A DNA stretch of 64,000 nucleotides, from the NCBI GenBank assembly GCA_043228905.1, contig JBHGNT010000011.1, positions 12,462,001-12,526,000 of the forward strand. The letters are read 5' to 3'. Position 1 is the stretch's first letter; every line of letters starts with the position of its first letter. The position numbers were made by a program, and so were the translations under genes. Source of the stretch: Azolla caroliniana (lineage: Eukaryota; Polypodiophyta). The notes beneath the pieces were generated by a model. That model saw only the letters and a program-made list of their open reading frames with translations. It ran no database searches and was not told the DNA's origin. Of this stretch, positions 34,520 through 44,123 are shown piece by piece.

Positions 34520-36040
34520 AAATGTTAGTGTAATGGTAAGACATTACATTATTAACATGGAGGTGCAAGGTTCGAATCTTGCCCTATGCATGTTCCATTT
34601 ATTTTGTTATTTTCTTCTATTTCTTCATTTTTTATTGAATCTAATACTATATACGTTTTTCATGTACACTACTGTGTCGTGCCTTTCGGCTCCGGATCGT
34701 TTGCGTGAGTCAGGTGGGAACCACTGGGGTTTTGGACTAGGAAGAGGAGAGTTTTAAGGCTAATAAGAATATAAATATGTTGTAAGAAAGAGTTATAGCA
34801 AACTCGTGAATCCCACGAGTGTATTGTATTTGATTAATCAATATGTTCATATAAGAATATAAATTTGGGTTGAAAGAGAATGATATAGAATCCTCGTGAA
34901 TCCCACGAGTATAGTTTATTAATTGGTGTTTTTTAGAAACATATCCAGTTTCCAAATATTTTTCACACACAATTACATTGTGCTCCCCATCCTTATGTAG
35001 TGATGAGGAAGTCTTAGTAATCCATGCTTTTTCTCTAACTATAGACCCCATGCTTTTCCTATAGATAGACTATATGCTTTATCTAAAGTGATCATGCTTT
35101 TTTCTAACTTGTGCGTTTTTTATCATGCACGCTAGATGTGTATGTGTAGCTTTTTCTTTTGTTATGCGTTTTTCTAATGTTTATCCTAGCGTGAATTTAC
35201 CTTTCTATGTGGGACATCTATGCTTTAACATTAATGAAATGTTAGTGTAATGGTAAGACATTACATTATTAACATGGAGGTGCAAGGTTCGAATCTTGCC
35301 CTATGCATGTTCCATTTATTTTGTTATTTTCTTCTATTTCTTCATTTTTTATTGAATCTAATACTATATACGTTTTTCATGTACACTACTGTGTCGTGCC
35401 TTTCGGCTCCGGATCGTTTGCGTGAGTCAGGTGGGAACCACTGGGGTTTTGGACTAGGAAGAGGAGAGTTTTAAGGCTAATAAGAATATAAATATGTTGT
35501 AAGAAAGAGTTATAGCAAACTCGTGAATCCCACGAGTGTATTGTATTTGATTAATCAATATGTTCATATAAGAATATAAATTTGGGTTGAAAGAGAATGA
35601 TATAGAATCCTCGTGAATCCCACGAGTATAGTTTATTAATTGGTGTTTTTTAGAAACATATCCAGTTTCCAAATATTTTTCACACACAATTACATTGTGC
35701 TCCCCATCCTTATGTAGTGATGAGGAAGTCTTAGTAATCCATGCTTTTTCTCTAACTATAGACCCCATGCTTTTCCTATAGATAGACTATATGCTTTATC
35801 TAAAGTGATCATGCTTTTTTCTAACTTGTGCGTTTTTTATCATGCACGCTAGATGTGTATGTGTAGCTTTTTCTTTTGTTATGCGTTTTTCTAATGTTTA
35901 TCCTAGCGTGAATTTACCTTTCTATGTGGGACATCTATGCTTTAACATTAATGAAATGTTAGTGTAATGGTAAGACATTACATTATTAACATGGAGGTGC
36001 AAGGTTCGAATCTTGCCCTATGCATGTTCCATTTATTTTG
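34520..36040 (+). promoter_or_regulatory. tRNA-like modules in LTR units 2 to 4 of element B
   Basis: Same module as in unit 1, with A boxes at 34526-34536, 35243-35253 and 35960-35970 and B boxes at 34569-34579, 35286-35296 and 36003-36013. Confidence 0.6.
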
Positions 36041-36519
36041 TTATTTTCTTCTATTTCTTCATTTTTTATTGAATCTAATACTATATACGTTTTTCACGTA
36101 GTGTACAAAATACACTACGACACTCACCCCCTCCAAACCCGCACATCCTCCGGTATGTGCCGAAGTTGTTGGTGTTTGTTAGTCTCCTCCGTCCGGTCTC
36201 TACCCGATTGGTTTCGTTGCCGGCTCGTAGTACCCTCGACTTCTCTTGTTATGTTGACTTTGTCTCTCCATTTGGAGCACATCCATTCTTTCCACCCGAA
36301 CCATTGTCGACATCCGATCCACCATAGTCTTCGTTCGCTTTTTGCATGGCCCGCTTGGTCCTTGTCATCCGCGGTAGTATCTTTTCTTGCCTTCTTTCTT
36401 TTCTTCATCAATCTCGACTTCTTTTCGGATTTTCGGTTTAGTCGGATTAGCTTACTTCCGATTCGGTCTCGTCGGATCGTCTTTCGTTTAGTTCGGCTTC
36501 CTTTCCGATTTGTATTCGG

Positions 36520-38139
36520 TCAATCTGGACTCGGTTGATCGGTTTTTACCGATTCAGTGCTCTTTCGGGTCGGTTTCTTTTCTTTTCTTTTCGTCTGGAT
36601 TTGCTTTCTTTTCTTCGTTTTCACCTGCCTTGTCCGGTTCGACTTTCGGCACTTCTTTCCGTTGTTCGCTACGTAGGTCCTCCGATATGTGCTCGTTGTT
36701 CGGTCCTCGTGTGGTTGTAATGCATGCTTCTTTTCTCGCCGTAGCGCGTGCTTCTTTATTCGCCATAACACGCGTTTCTTTATTCGCCGTAGAGCGTGCT
36801 CTGTATTACGCGCTTCTCCCGTCATAGACCCGACCTCCGCATTGTCGCACTTTCTTTTAGATTGGAATTTCGGATGGATCATTTTCCATCCAAACCGACT
36901 TCCGACTTTACCTTCCTCGCCGCCATCTCCCGTCTCTCCGGTCTCACGTTGGTTCTCGGACACAACCGCCGAAGTCTCTAGATATTGTTGGCATGAATCC
37001 TCGGTATTACCTTCTTTCGTAGTTTCACCCTTAGCATTCTTCTCGGCTATCTCTTCATCGTATTCGTCGGCTTCGACATTCGTTTTCTCTCCGCCACCTT
37101 CCGTCTCTTCGGTCTCACGTTGCCTTTCGATCGCAACCGCCGGAGTCTCTGGAATCAGTGGTGGGGAAGTCTCGATATGGCAATCCGCCATTGATTCGTC
37201 CATAGCCACCTCTGATTCGATTTCGTCGTTTGTGGCTACCTCCTTAATCACATCCGCTTCACACTCTTTATCTGCATCAATTATGCAAACATCTATTATG
37301 CTTACCCCTTTTTGACCCGATGTCTCGGGCACTTGTACCCCGAAATTTCCTTCTACACTTGAATTATCGGCCTTATCCTTCGCCATCGTTCTTTCACAAG
37401 ACGAGTGGGTGTCTTGTTCCACTCTTTCTCCCGTGGTACCATCATGTTGTATTTCGGCCTTCATATTGGCTTCATCGTTTTTCCTCAATCGACCATCCTT
37501 CATGGGCCATGTCGTTGTTGACGAGATTCTCAGCTTCCTTTCATCATGTCTTCGGCATACCCTTTCGACTTTGGCCCAATCCTCGGTAAGGCCGTTCGCA
37601 CCGTCATCATCTTCGAGTTCGATCCCAATGTCCATCCTTTCTTTCCGATCGATCGATCTTACGAACATTAAGACTTTATCTTCTCCCACCAATCTTCGTT
37701 CCCGCTCCGAGAGTCGACCAAAACGATGCTCGAACTCTAGGAACGCTTGCGTTGCACTTCGGTGAGTCTTCTCCGACGCCACCCATTCATCGAATTCTCG
37801 TCGATCTCGTCCCGTCCATCTCTCATAGTCATATGCCTCCCGTAAAGCTTCTTCAAAGGACTCCCATGTCGAGTTTTGTTGTTGTATCTTGTGGATTCTC
37901 CCTTGAAGCCCGTCGGTCGCCACCCGGTTAAAGGATGTTACTTGCAGTCCTTCCGAAGCCCGGCACCGGAGCATCTCCGCCTTGTAGTCCTGCAAATATC
38001 GCGACACATCCTTACCATTAAATTGCCCGTTGCGTTGCACGAGCCGCTCTACTGATGTCGAAATCTCCGACATCGTGCGTTGTTCTTGAAGCATCCGTTC
38101 GAACATCGCCATCATATTGTTAGCTTGTTGAGCCTCCAT
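36520..38139 (-). CDS. Gag protein of element B with basic tail
   Basis: A 539-residue frame; I take the first Met after the primer site (38139, MEAQQANNMM). Upstream in-frame Mets lie in the LTR. Residues 1 to about 220 align with the gags of A and C (GQFNGKDVSRYL, DYKAEMLR, SFNRVATDGLQ, ERRLVGEDKVLMFVRSIDR). The C-terminal part has no zinc knuckle or protease: it is acidic with two similar blocks (ETPAVAIERQRETEETEGGG and ETSAVVSENQRETGETGDGG), then strongly basic with Arg/Lys/His repeats (HALRRIKK, HALRREKK) and a Lys-rich tail that might bind RNA instead. The frame is open throughout. Confidence 0.75.
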   Translation of the reverse strand: MEAQQANNMMAMFERMLQEQRTMSEISTSVERLVQRNGQFNGKDVSRYLQDYKAEMLRCRASEGLQVTSFNRVATDGLQGRIHKIQQQNSTWESFEEALREAYDYERWTGRDRREFDEWVASEKTHRSATQAFLEFEHRFGRLSERERRLVGEDKVLMFVRSIDRKERMDIGIELEDDDGANGLTEDWAKVERVCRRHDERKLRISSTTTWPMKDGRLRKNDEANMKAEIQHDGTTGERVEQDTHSSCERTMAKDKADNSSVEGNFGVQVPETSGQKGVSIIDVCIIDADKECEADVIKEVATNDEIESEVAMDESMADCHIETSPPLIPETPAVAIERQRETEETEGGGEKTNVEADEYDEEIAEKNAKGETTKEGNTEDSCQQYLETSAVVSENQRETGETGDGGEEGKVGSRFGWKMIHPKFQSKRKCDNAEVGSMTGEARNTEHALRRIKKRVLWRIKKHALRREKKHALQPHEDRTTSTYRRTYVANNGKKCRKSNRTRQVKTKKRKQIQTKRKEKKPTRKSTESVKTDQPSPD

Positions 38140-38157
38140 CTCCTTGCCACCCGTCTT

Positions 38158-38173
38158 CACGTCGGGTTCACCA
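38158..38173 (-). other. Primer binding site for tRNA-Trp, element B
   Basis: TGGTGAACCCGACGTG on the minus strand, 4 nt inside the LTR, pairs perfectly with the last 16 nt of plant tRNA-Trp as I remember it (CACGTCGGGTTCACCA). Confidence 0.8.
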
Positions 38174-38177
38174 ACTG

Positions 38178-38905
38178 TGTCGTGCCTTTCGGCTCCGGAT
38201 CGTTGCGTGAGTCGGGTGGGAACCACCGGGGTTTTGGACTAGGAGGAGGAAGAATTTGAGACTATTATAATTATGAGTAGATTATTAGAAACTTGTGAAT
38301 CCCACAAGTATAATGTATTTTATTGATTAATATTTATGTAAGAATATGTATTTAGATTGATAGAGAAAGATATAGAAATCTCGTGAATCCCACGAGTATA
38401 GTTTGTTAATTGGTGTTTTAGGAAATATATCCAATTTCCCAAATATTTCACACACCTATTACATTGTGCTCCCCATCCTTATGTAGTGATGAGGGAGTCC
38501 ATGCTTTTTTTTTTTTTCTAACTATAGACTCCATGCTTTTCCTATAGATAGACTATATGCTTTATCTAAAGTGATCATGCTTTTTCTAACTTGTGCGTTT
38601 TTTTTATCAACTATAGCGTTCATGCACGCTAGATGTGCATGTGTAGCTTTTTCTTTTAGCATGCGTTTTCTTTTAACTAAAGTTTATCCTAGGTGAACTA
38701 AGCTTTCTATGTGGAACATCTATTTTTAAACACAAATGAAATGCTAGTGTAATGGTAAGACATTACATTATTAACATGGAGGTGCAAGGTTCGAATCTTG
38801 CCCTATGCATGTTATATAAATTTTAATATTTTCTACTATTTATTCATATTTATTAAATTGGTACTTTATAAGTTTTTCACGTAGTGTACAAAATACACTA
38901 CGACA
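38178..38905 (-). repeat. 5' LTR of element B
   Basis: 728 bp, TGTCGTGCC..ACTACGACA on the plus strand. It differs from the tandem units at many positions and by small insertions and deletions, so the insertion is old compared with the amplification of the other LTR. The tRNA-like module is kept (A box 38745-38755, B box 38788-38798, 32 nt apart). Confidence 0.9.
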
Positions 38906-39508
38906 ACGAAAGCCACACTCAGTAAAGGTAAGGATAGTTTAGCTGAGAATGTAAGTAATGCGACTACCATCATAGAGAGAAAGGTTGTAGACTATTTCAA
39001 TGTTCAAACCAAGCACATCAGCAATGAAGAAAAGAAGGTAGTACTTTATGGAATATGTAATGATCCATCGATAAAGGACTTAGTTGATTGTGATGGTCTT
39101 AATGCAAACATATCATCTATTTTAGTAAATAATCTTCGTAATAGTTTCGTATCCATGAGCAGGTCAGAAGATGATCTTGTCTTAAAAAGGTCTAGTCTAA
39201 TGATGTTACTTAATAGTGATGTTGACGATATAAACATCAGTGAGCTATCTAAGGTAATTGGTGTTAGTAGAAAAACAGTGTACAATACAATGAACCGTAT
39301 AATTTCCTCGGGTGAAGGAACTAGTCTACTAAAGCTAACTACAAGATGTAAGCCAATGACACCCATAACATTTGAAATCAAGGATGTAATCACAATGTTT
39401 TGGACTAATGAGAGTAGGGTTTCACCCAATAAAAAGGATTTATGCAGGAAACGTGTTGGAAGAAATCAATACGAGGAGCATCCCATTCATCTTCTTGATG
39501 TACCTCAG

Positions 39509-40744
39509 GTATTTACATTTATCTCAACATTTGTTTTGACTCTACTCGGAAAGTTAATTAGCTCAGTTAGCAGAAAAGCTAATTAGCTTATCAGTTACAT
39601 TTACCTCAGTTAGCTACTAGGATCGCTACTACATAGGTAACTAGCTACTCTCAATAGTTACTACCATGATAGCTAATTAGCTATTCTCAATAGCTAATTT
39701 AGGTACTACCAGATAATTAGCTGTACTGCTAGCTAGTTAGCTATCATGGTAGCTAGTTAGCTATTTCGTTATTACCAGCTAATTAGCTACTAGGAAAGCT
39801 AATTAGCTACCATGATAGCTAATTAGCTACTATGATAGCTACTACATAGGTAACTGGCTACTCTCAATAGCTACTACCATGATAGCTAATTAGTTAGGAT
39901 AGCTAATTAGCCACCATTATAGCTAATTAGCTACTAGACCAGCTAATTAGCTACCATGATAGCTAATTAGTTACTAGGACAGCTAATTAGCCACCGTGAT
40001 AGCTAATTAGCTACCATGATAGCTAATTAGTTACTAGGAAAGCTAATCAGCCACCATTATAGCTAATTAGCTACTAGACCAGCTAATTAGCTACCACGAT
40101 AGCTAATTAGCTACTAGACCAGCTAATTAGCTACCATGATAGCTAATTAGTTACTAGGAAAGCTAATTAGCCACCATGATAGCTAATTAGCTACTAGACC
40201 AGCTAATTAGCTACCATGATAGCTAATTAGTTACTAGGAAAGCTAATTAGCCACCATGATAGCTAATTAGCTATTAGAGCAGCTAATTAGCTACCATGAT
40301 AGCTAATTAGCTACTAGGACAACTAATTAGCTACTAGGACAGCTAATTAGCTACCATGATAGCTAATTAGCTACTACGACAGCTAATTAGCTACCATGAT
40401 AGCTAATTAGCTACTAGGACAACCAATTAGCTACTAGGACAGCTAATTAGCCACCATGATAGCTAATTAGCTACTACGACAGCTAATTAGCTACCATGAT
40501 AGCTAATTAGCTACTAGAATAGCTAATTAGCTACCATGATAGCTAATTAGCTACTACGACAGCTAATTAACTACCATGATAGCTAATTAGCTACTAGGAC
40601 AACTAATTAGCTACTAGGACAGCTAATTAGCTACCATGATAGCTAATTAGCTACTAGAATAGCTAACTAGCTACTAGAATAGCTAATTAGCTACTAGGAT
40701 AGTTAGCTAGTTACGAGAATAACTAATTCCCCTTTATTACGCAG
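39509..40744. repeat. Transposase intron, copy 2: AGCTAATTAGCT minisatellite
   Basis: A 1236-bp intron (GT at 39509, acceptor TTATTACGCAG at 40744) that from about 39552 consists of repeats of AGCTAATTAGCTACCATGAT and AGCTAATTAGCTACTAGGAC type, often alternating as 46-bp double units. Confidence 0.9.
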
Positions 40745-42586
40745 GTCGATTTATTTATTAGGTTCAAACGAATGCATCCAACTATCAAAGTTCAACTACG
40801 AACATTCGAGTCTCTTAAGCCACACTTTGTGAGACGCTTAAAGGATCGATACACATGTTGTTGCATTTACCATGTACAGATGGGTTTTCTGAAGGACTCT
40901 GTTAATCTACTACGTCACCATAGCGCATCCCTAACTAATACAGTTTGCACATGTGGGTGCCCAATCTGTCGATCAAGCCTGCAAGAGGAGTGTAAATCAT
41001 CTGAGCACGTTATCTCTTCCATGAGTTATTTATTAGATTCAATATTGTGTCCGAGAGAAACTGACGCTATCTTCCATATTCATAAATGTGTCATGGGTTT
41101 ATGTCAAGATTGTGGCCCTACTAGATTTAGGTGGTGTCCAAATGAATTGAGTAGTGAAATATTGATCTCTGTGAAGTTATTTGAGTCAGTGAACACCAAT
41201 TTCGAAGGAAAGGTGTGTAAAAGAAAGGATCTAGTTCGGAAGATGCTTAAACCAAGGGATTTGGTGTCTCTGTTTGTAGTATCTCTAGGAAAGTTCATTA
41301 AACACAACTTCATTTATTCATGGCAGGCCCATCAGTTTAAGACTTGCATATCTGATTTCCCAAATGATGTAGTAGTCTCAGTAGTAGATTTCGCAGAGAA
41401 TTATACTTTCAAGCAGCAGAATGAAATTCAATCTATGCATTGGTGTTCAGTTCAGGTAACCATTTTTGTGCACATAACATATTTTCGAGTTTCAGGTGAT
41501 GTTAAAAAAGTAATTCATTTCTTTATTTCCGATGATAAGAAGCATGATACCTTGTTCGTCCAACACTGTTTTAAGTTACATTGGCAGTGGTTATTAGCTC
41601 AACGTTTGGAGCTTACTCAACATTGGGTCTGGTCTGACGGAGCTGCGTCACAATTCAAGGCTCGACGTCCATTTTATTTTGTGGGGAGGTATCCTGCTAT
41701 AACAGGTTTGGAGATGAGATGGAATTTTTTTGGGTCTGGCCATGGTAAAGGTGAACATGATGGTGCAGGGGCTGTTATAAAGCGGGCACTTACCCATGAA
41801 CAACTAAAGACAGATGGTGTGCACATGAATTGTGCATCACATGTAGTTGAATTTTTAAGAACAAATATGTCGACGAGTGCCACAGGTGTTTATTCCTCGC
41901 AAGTTCGAGATATCAAACGTGAATTTTGGGAAGTGAAGATAGATGAAGTAAATAGGGAGAAGACCTGGGAGTGCCAAGGAATTCCCGAATTGCGATCTCT
42001 GCATGCTGTTCGCGGTTATTCCAGGTTGGATGGTCATTGTATTGCGGGTAGAGAATTGACTTGTTTTTGCTTCCATTGTGTGCAGGGAAATTGGAGATAT
42101 TGTCTAAACAAAGCATACATTCAGAATTGGGAGTATCACACTCTGAATGATAAGGAAGCAGTTGATGGAGAAACAGGGCAGAATGCTGACTTCACATATG
42201 AGGGACTTGGAGATACTTTGAGTGATGTCCTGAACGTTGGGGATAACTTCGCTGTAAATGCTGAAGAAGGCAATTCAGAGGGTGCTGATTTCTATATATT
42301 AAAGTGCACGGTTAGTAAACAGTGTGCAAGGCAGAATATTGTAGATGCATGGGGAAATTTTGTATCTGCCGGGACATTCTACATCGAAGGCATTTTTTAT
42401 GCAAAACTAGATGACTACGAATATGTGTACAGGCTGTTAGAAGACAAACCAGCGGCGTATATGTACTCTCATTTGGTCAGATGCATCAACGTCCCAATGT
42501 CAGAATACAATAGCTGCTCCGGTTTATACACTGTTGGTGCTAATGTGTATGAATGTATTTACAATAGTATGCCATGGAATTTGTAG
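40745..42586 (+). CDS. HGK-type DDE transposase, exon 2 (copy 2)
   Basis: Exon 2 adds 613 residues, giving an 863-residue protein with exon 1. A Cys/His-rich part (CTCGCPIC, HKCVMGLCQDCG, FRWCP) may bind zinc. The catalytic RNase-H fold shows DFAENY (Asp about 465), QVTIFVHITYF, HFFISDDKKHDT, SDGAASQFK (Asp about 548) and WNFFGSGHGKGEHDGAGAVIK (Glu about 587). These blocks recur, as I recall, in animal proteins with an FFATSHGK..DGIGGTVKR motif that are thought to be transposases. A 40-nt stretch at 41457 has GT..AG ends, but removing it would break the frame and the conserved block, so I keep it. The frame is intact; only exon 1 is disrupted. Confidence 0.8.
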   Translation, partial: VDLFIRFKRMHPTIKVQLRTFESLKPHFVRRLKDRYTCCCIYHVQMGFLKDSVNLLRHHSASLTNTVCTCGCPICRSSLQEECKSSEHVISSMSYLLDSILCPRETDAIFHIHKCVMGLCQDCGPTRFRWCPNELSSEILISVKLFESVNTNFEGKVCKRKDLVRKMLKPRDLVSLFVVSLGKFIKHNFIYSWQAHQFKTCISDFPNDVVVSVVDFAENYTFKQQNEIQSMHWCSVQVTIFVHITYFRVSGDVKKVIHFFISDDKKHDTLFVQHCFKLHWQWLLAQRLELTQHWVWSDGAASQFKARRPFYFVGRYPAITGLEMRWNFFGSGHGKGEHDGAGAVIKRALTHEQLKTDGVHMNCASHVVEFLRTNMSTSATGVYSSQVRDIKREFWEVKIDEVNREKTWECQGIPELRSLHAVRGYSRLDGHCIAGRELTCFCFHCVQGNWRYCLNKAYIQNWEYHTLNDKEAVDGETGQNADFTYEGLGDTLSDVLNVGDNFAVNAEEGNSEGADFYILKCTVSKQCARQNIVDAWGNFVSAGTFYIEGIFYAKLDDYEYVYRLLEDKPAAYMYSHLVRCINVPMSEYNSCSGLYTVGANVYECIYNSMPWNL

Positions 42587-43060
42587 CTACAAGTAGCACT
42601 TACCATGTTCTCTTGTAAAACAAACATGTATTTCGCGAAAACAGATCAATAAATTCGTTTGGAATCAATTTCTTGTATACAGTCTACTTTCTGTTCTTCT
42701 TTCTCAATAAAATCATGTCTTTTTTGTTAAGTTTTAAGTTATAAGTTATAGCGAAATAGTCATCAGTAGCTAATTAGCTGTACAAATGCAGCTAATTAGC
42801 TGTACAAATGTATTTACAATAGTATGCCATGGAATTTGTAGCTACAAGTAGCACTTACCATGTTCTCTTGTAAAACAAACATGTATTTCGCGAAAACAGA
42901 TCAATAATTCGTTTGGAATCAATTTCTTGTATACAGTCTACTTTTTGTGCTTCTTTCTCAATAAAATCATGTCTTTTTTGTTAAGTTTTAAGTTATAAGT
43001 TATAGCGAAATAGTCATCAGTAGCTAATTAGCTGTACAAATGCAGCTAATTAGCTGTCAA
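42553..43060. repeat. Tandem duplication of about 255 bp at the transposase 3' end
   Basis: The sequence from TGTATTTACAATAGTATGCC through the 3' flank with AATAAAATCATG and AGCTAATTAGCTGTACAAATG is present twice (starting near 42554 and 42809). Copy 1 has it once. Confidence 0.75.
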
Positions 43061-43489
43061 TAGCTAAATAGTCATCAATAGAATGAAATCAACAATCTGC
43101 AACATATTCCTCAAATTACACAGTAGATAAGTACAGTGGGAACAAGTAATTAAATTCTTCATTGAATAATGTCATCTCTTTACATATTTATAAATTACCA
43201 TTGGAAATGTCTACAAATCTCCTATAAACAGCTAAGCTCTTGCTAGTCAGTGGAACGAGTCTACATATATTATCCGCATATTGAGCTCGGTATGGAGTCC
43301 ACAACCATGCACCTAGTTGGCAGCTCACTGTTTGCACCAGGTACTGTTCAGGCATTTCCTCGGGTAGAATGAGACAACATCTCCGAATATTGAAGTAGTG
43401 TCGGAAATGTTCTGTATCCAAAATCAATGTATTGTCGGCATTATATTCAGGCCAAGTAGCCCAAAAATCAGAAAGTCTCTTGAATCTTG

Positions 43490-44113
43490 TGTAAGGAATA
43501 GACCCTTCTATCCACCTTCTTGTCTCGGCCACAACCGATTAATCGCGGATCAATGGAGCAGAAAATAGGAAACACACGTAGAGACAAAACGAAGAAACGC
43601 GAGTACACAAGGATTAACGTGGAAAACCCTAAACGGGGAAAAACCACGGGAGTACAAGACTCCAAACAACACTATACAGAGAAGTATACAATGACGAGCT
43701 CCAAGGCGACGACCTTGAGCTCGCTGTCCTCGCCACAGGCGGCGGAAATACACAGAGGCGTCTACCTCTTTCTCTCTCTCGCGCTCTCTCTCTCTCTCTC
43801 TCTCTCACGGCTGCTCTCTCTTCACTCCTCTAAAGTGGAAAAACAGAAAAATGAGAAGCAACAGGAAAACTGTTTGCCCTAAGTCATATTTATACTTATA
43901 TGACTTTGGGCTATTTACAACTATAGCCTCAGGGGGCTCGTAGCGAACATATTCACGGATATGTCCCTGCATCCGGATCGCTCTCCGGGTACATTCGTCA
44001 TCCGGCACCGAAGCCGGGGTCTTCGTCATCCGGATCCGAAACCGAAACCGGGCTTGTCGGCATTCATCTCCGATATCCGACCATCCCATCCGAAAGGGAC
44101 CGAAATCCCAACA
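43490..44113 (-). repeat. 3' LTR of the young copia
   Basis: Begins TGTTGGGATTTCGGTCCC in element orientation and ends ..GGGTCTATTCCTTACA. Contains a (TC)n tract near 43780-43803. Confidence 0.95.
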
Positions 44114-44123
44114 AACTCCCCCT

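Larger units (their letters stand above)
33241..36122 (-). repeat. 3' LTR of element B as four tandem units
   Basis: Units start with TGTCGTGCCTTTCGG at 33241, 33958, 34675 and 35392. The first three are exactly 717 bp; the last is 731 bp and has the full end CGTAGTGTACAAAATACACT..ACGACA, where the others have a shortened CATGTACACTACTG. I noticed one difference between units (ATTCACGC in unit 1, ATGCACGC in the others, near 33691). The unit-to-unit junctions are identical. Each unit carries two CTCGTG..CACGAG hairpins and a tRNA-like module. Confidence 0.95.
33241..38905 (-). mobile_element. Element B: gag-only LTR element
   Basis: Read on the minus strand: 5' LTR (38905-38178), tRNA-Trp primer site, one gag frame (38139-36520), a non-coding tail, a polypurine tract (GGAGGGGGTGAG, 36123-36134 on the complement), and the 3' LTR, here amplified to four units (33241-36122). 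The 4-bp duplication ACGA flanks it (33237-33240 and 38906-38909), and the homologous site in copy 1 is empty. There is no room for protease, reverse transcriptase or integrase, so it must rely on another element. It sits in the transposase exon. Confidence 0.85.
33090..39508 (+). pseudogene. Transposase exon 1, split by element B (copy 2)
   Basis: Exon 1 starts at the ATG at 33090 (MSSQMEGEEGCLEL..), runs to 33240, is interrupted by element B, and resumes at 38910-39508; taking out B and one copy of its ACGA duplication leaves 250 codons in one open phase. It is charged and helical, with a helix-turn-helix-like stretch ISELSKVIGVSRKTVYNTMN near residues 145-165 that could bind the transposon ends. 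The donor is CAG|GTATTT at 39508/39509. Copy 1 has the same exon without element B but with a stop. Confidence 0.75.

Noticed and set aside
33303-35768. Four identical 104-residue minus-strand frames and three 74-residue plus-strand frames
   Set aside because: They repeat with the 717-bp LTR unit and do not resemble proteins; LTR sequence.
41457-41496. A 40-nt GT..AG intron in transposase exon 2
   Set aside because: Removing it shifts the frame into a stop and cuts the conserved QVTIFVHITYF block, while reading through keeps the frame open.
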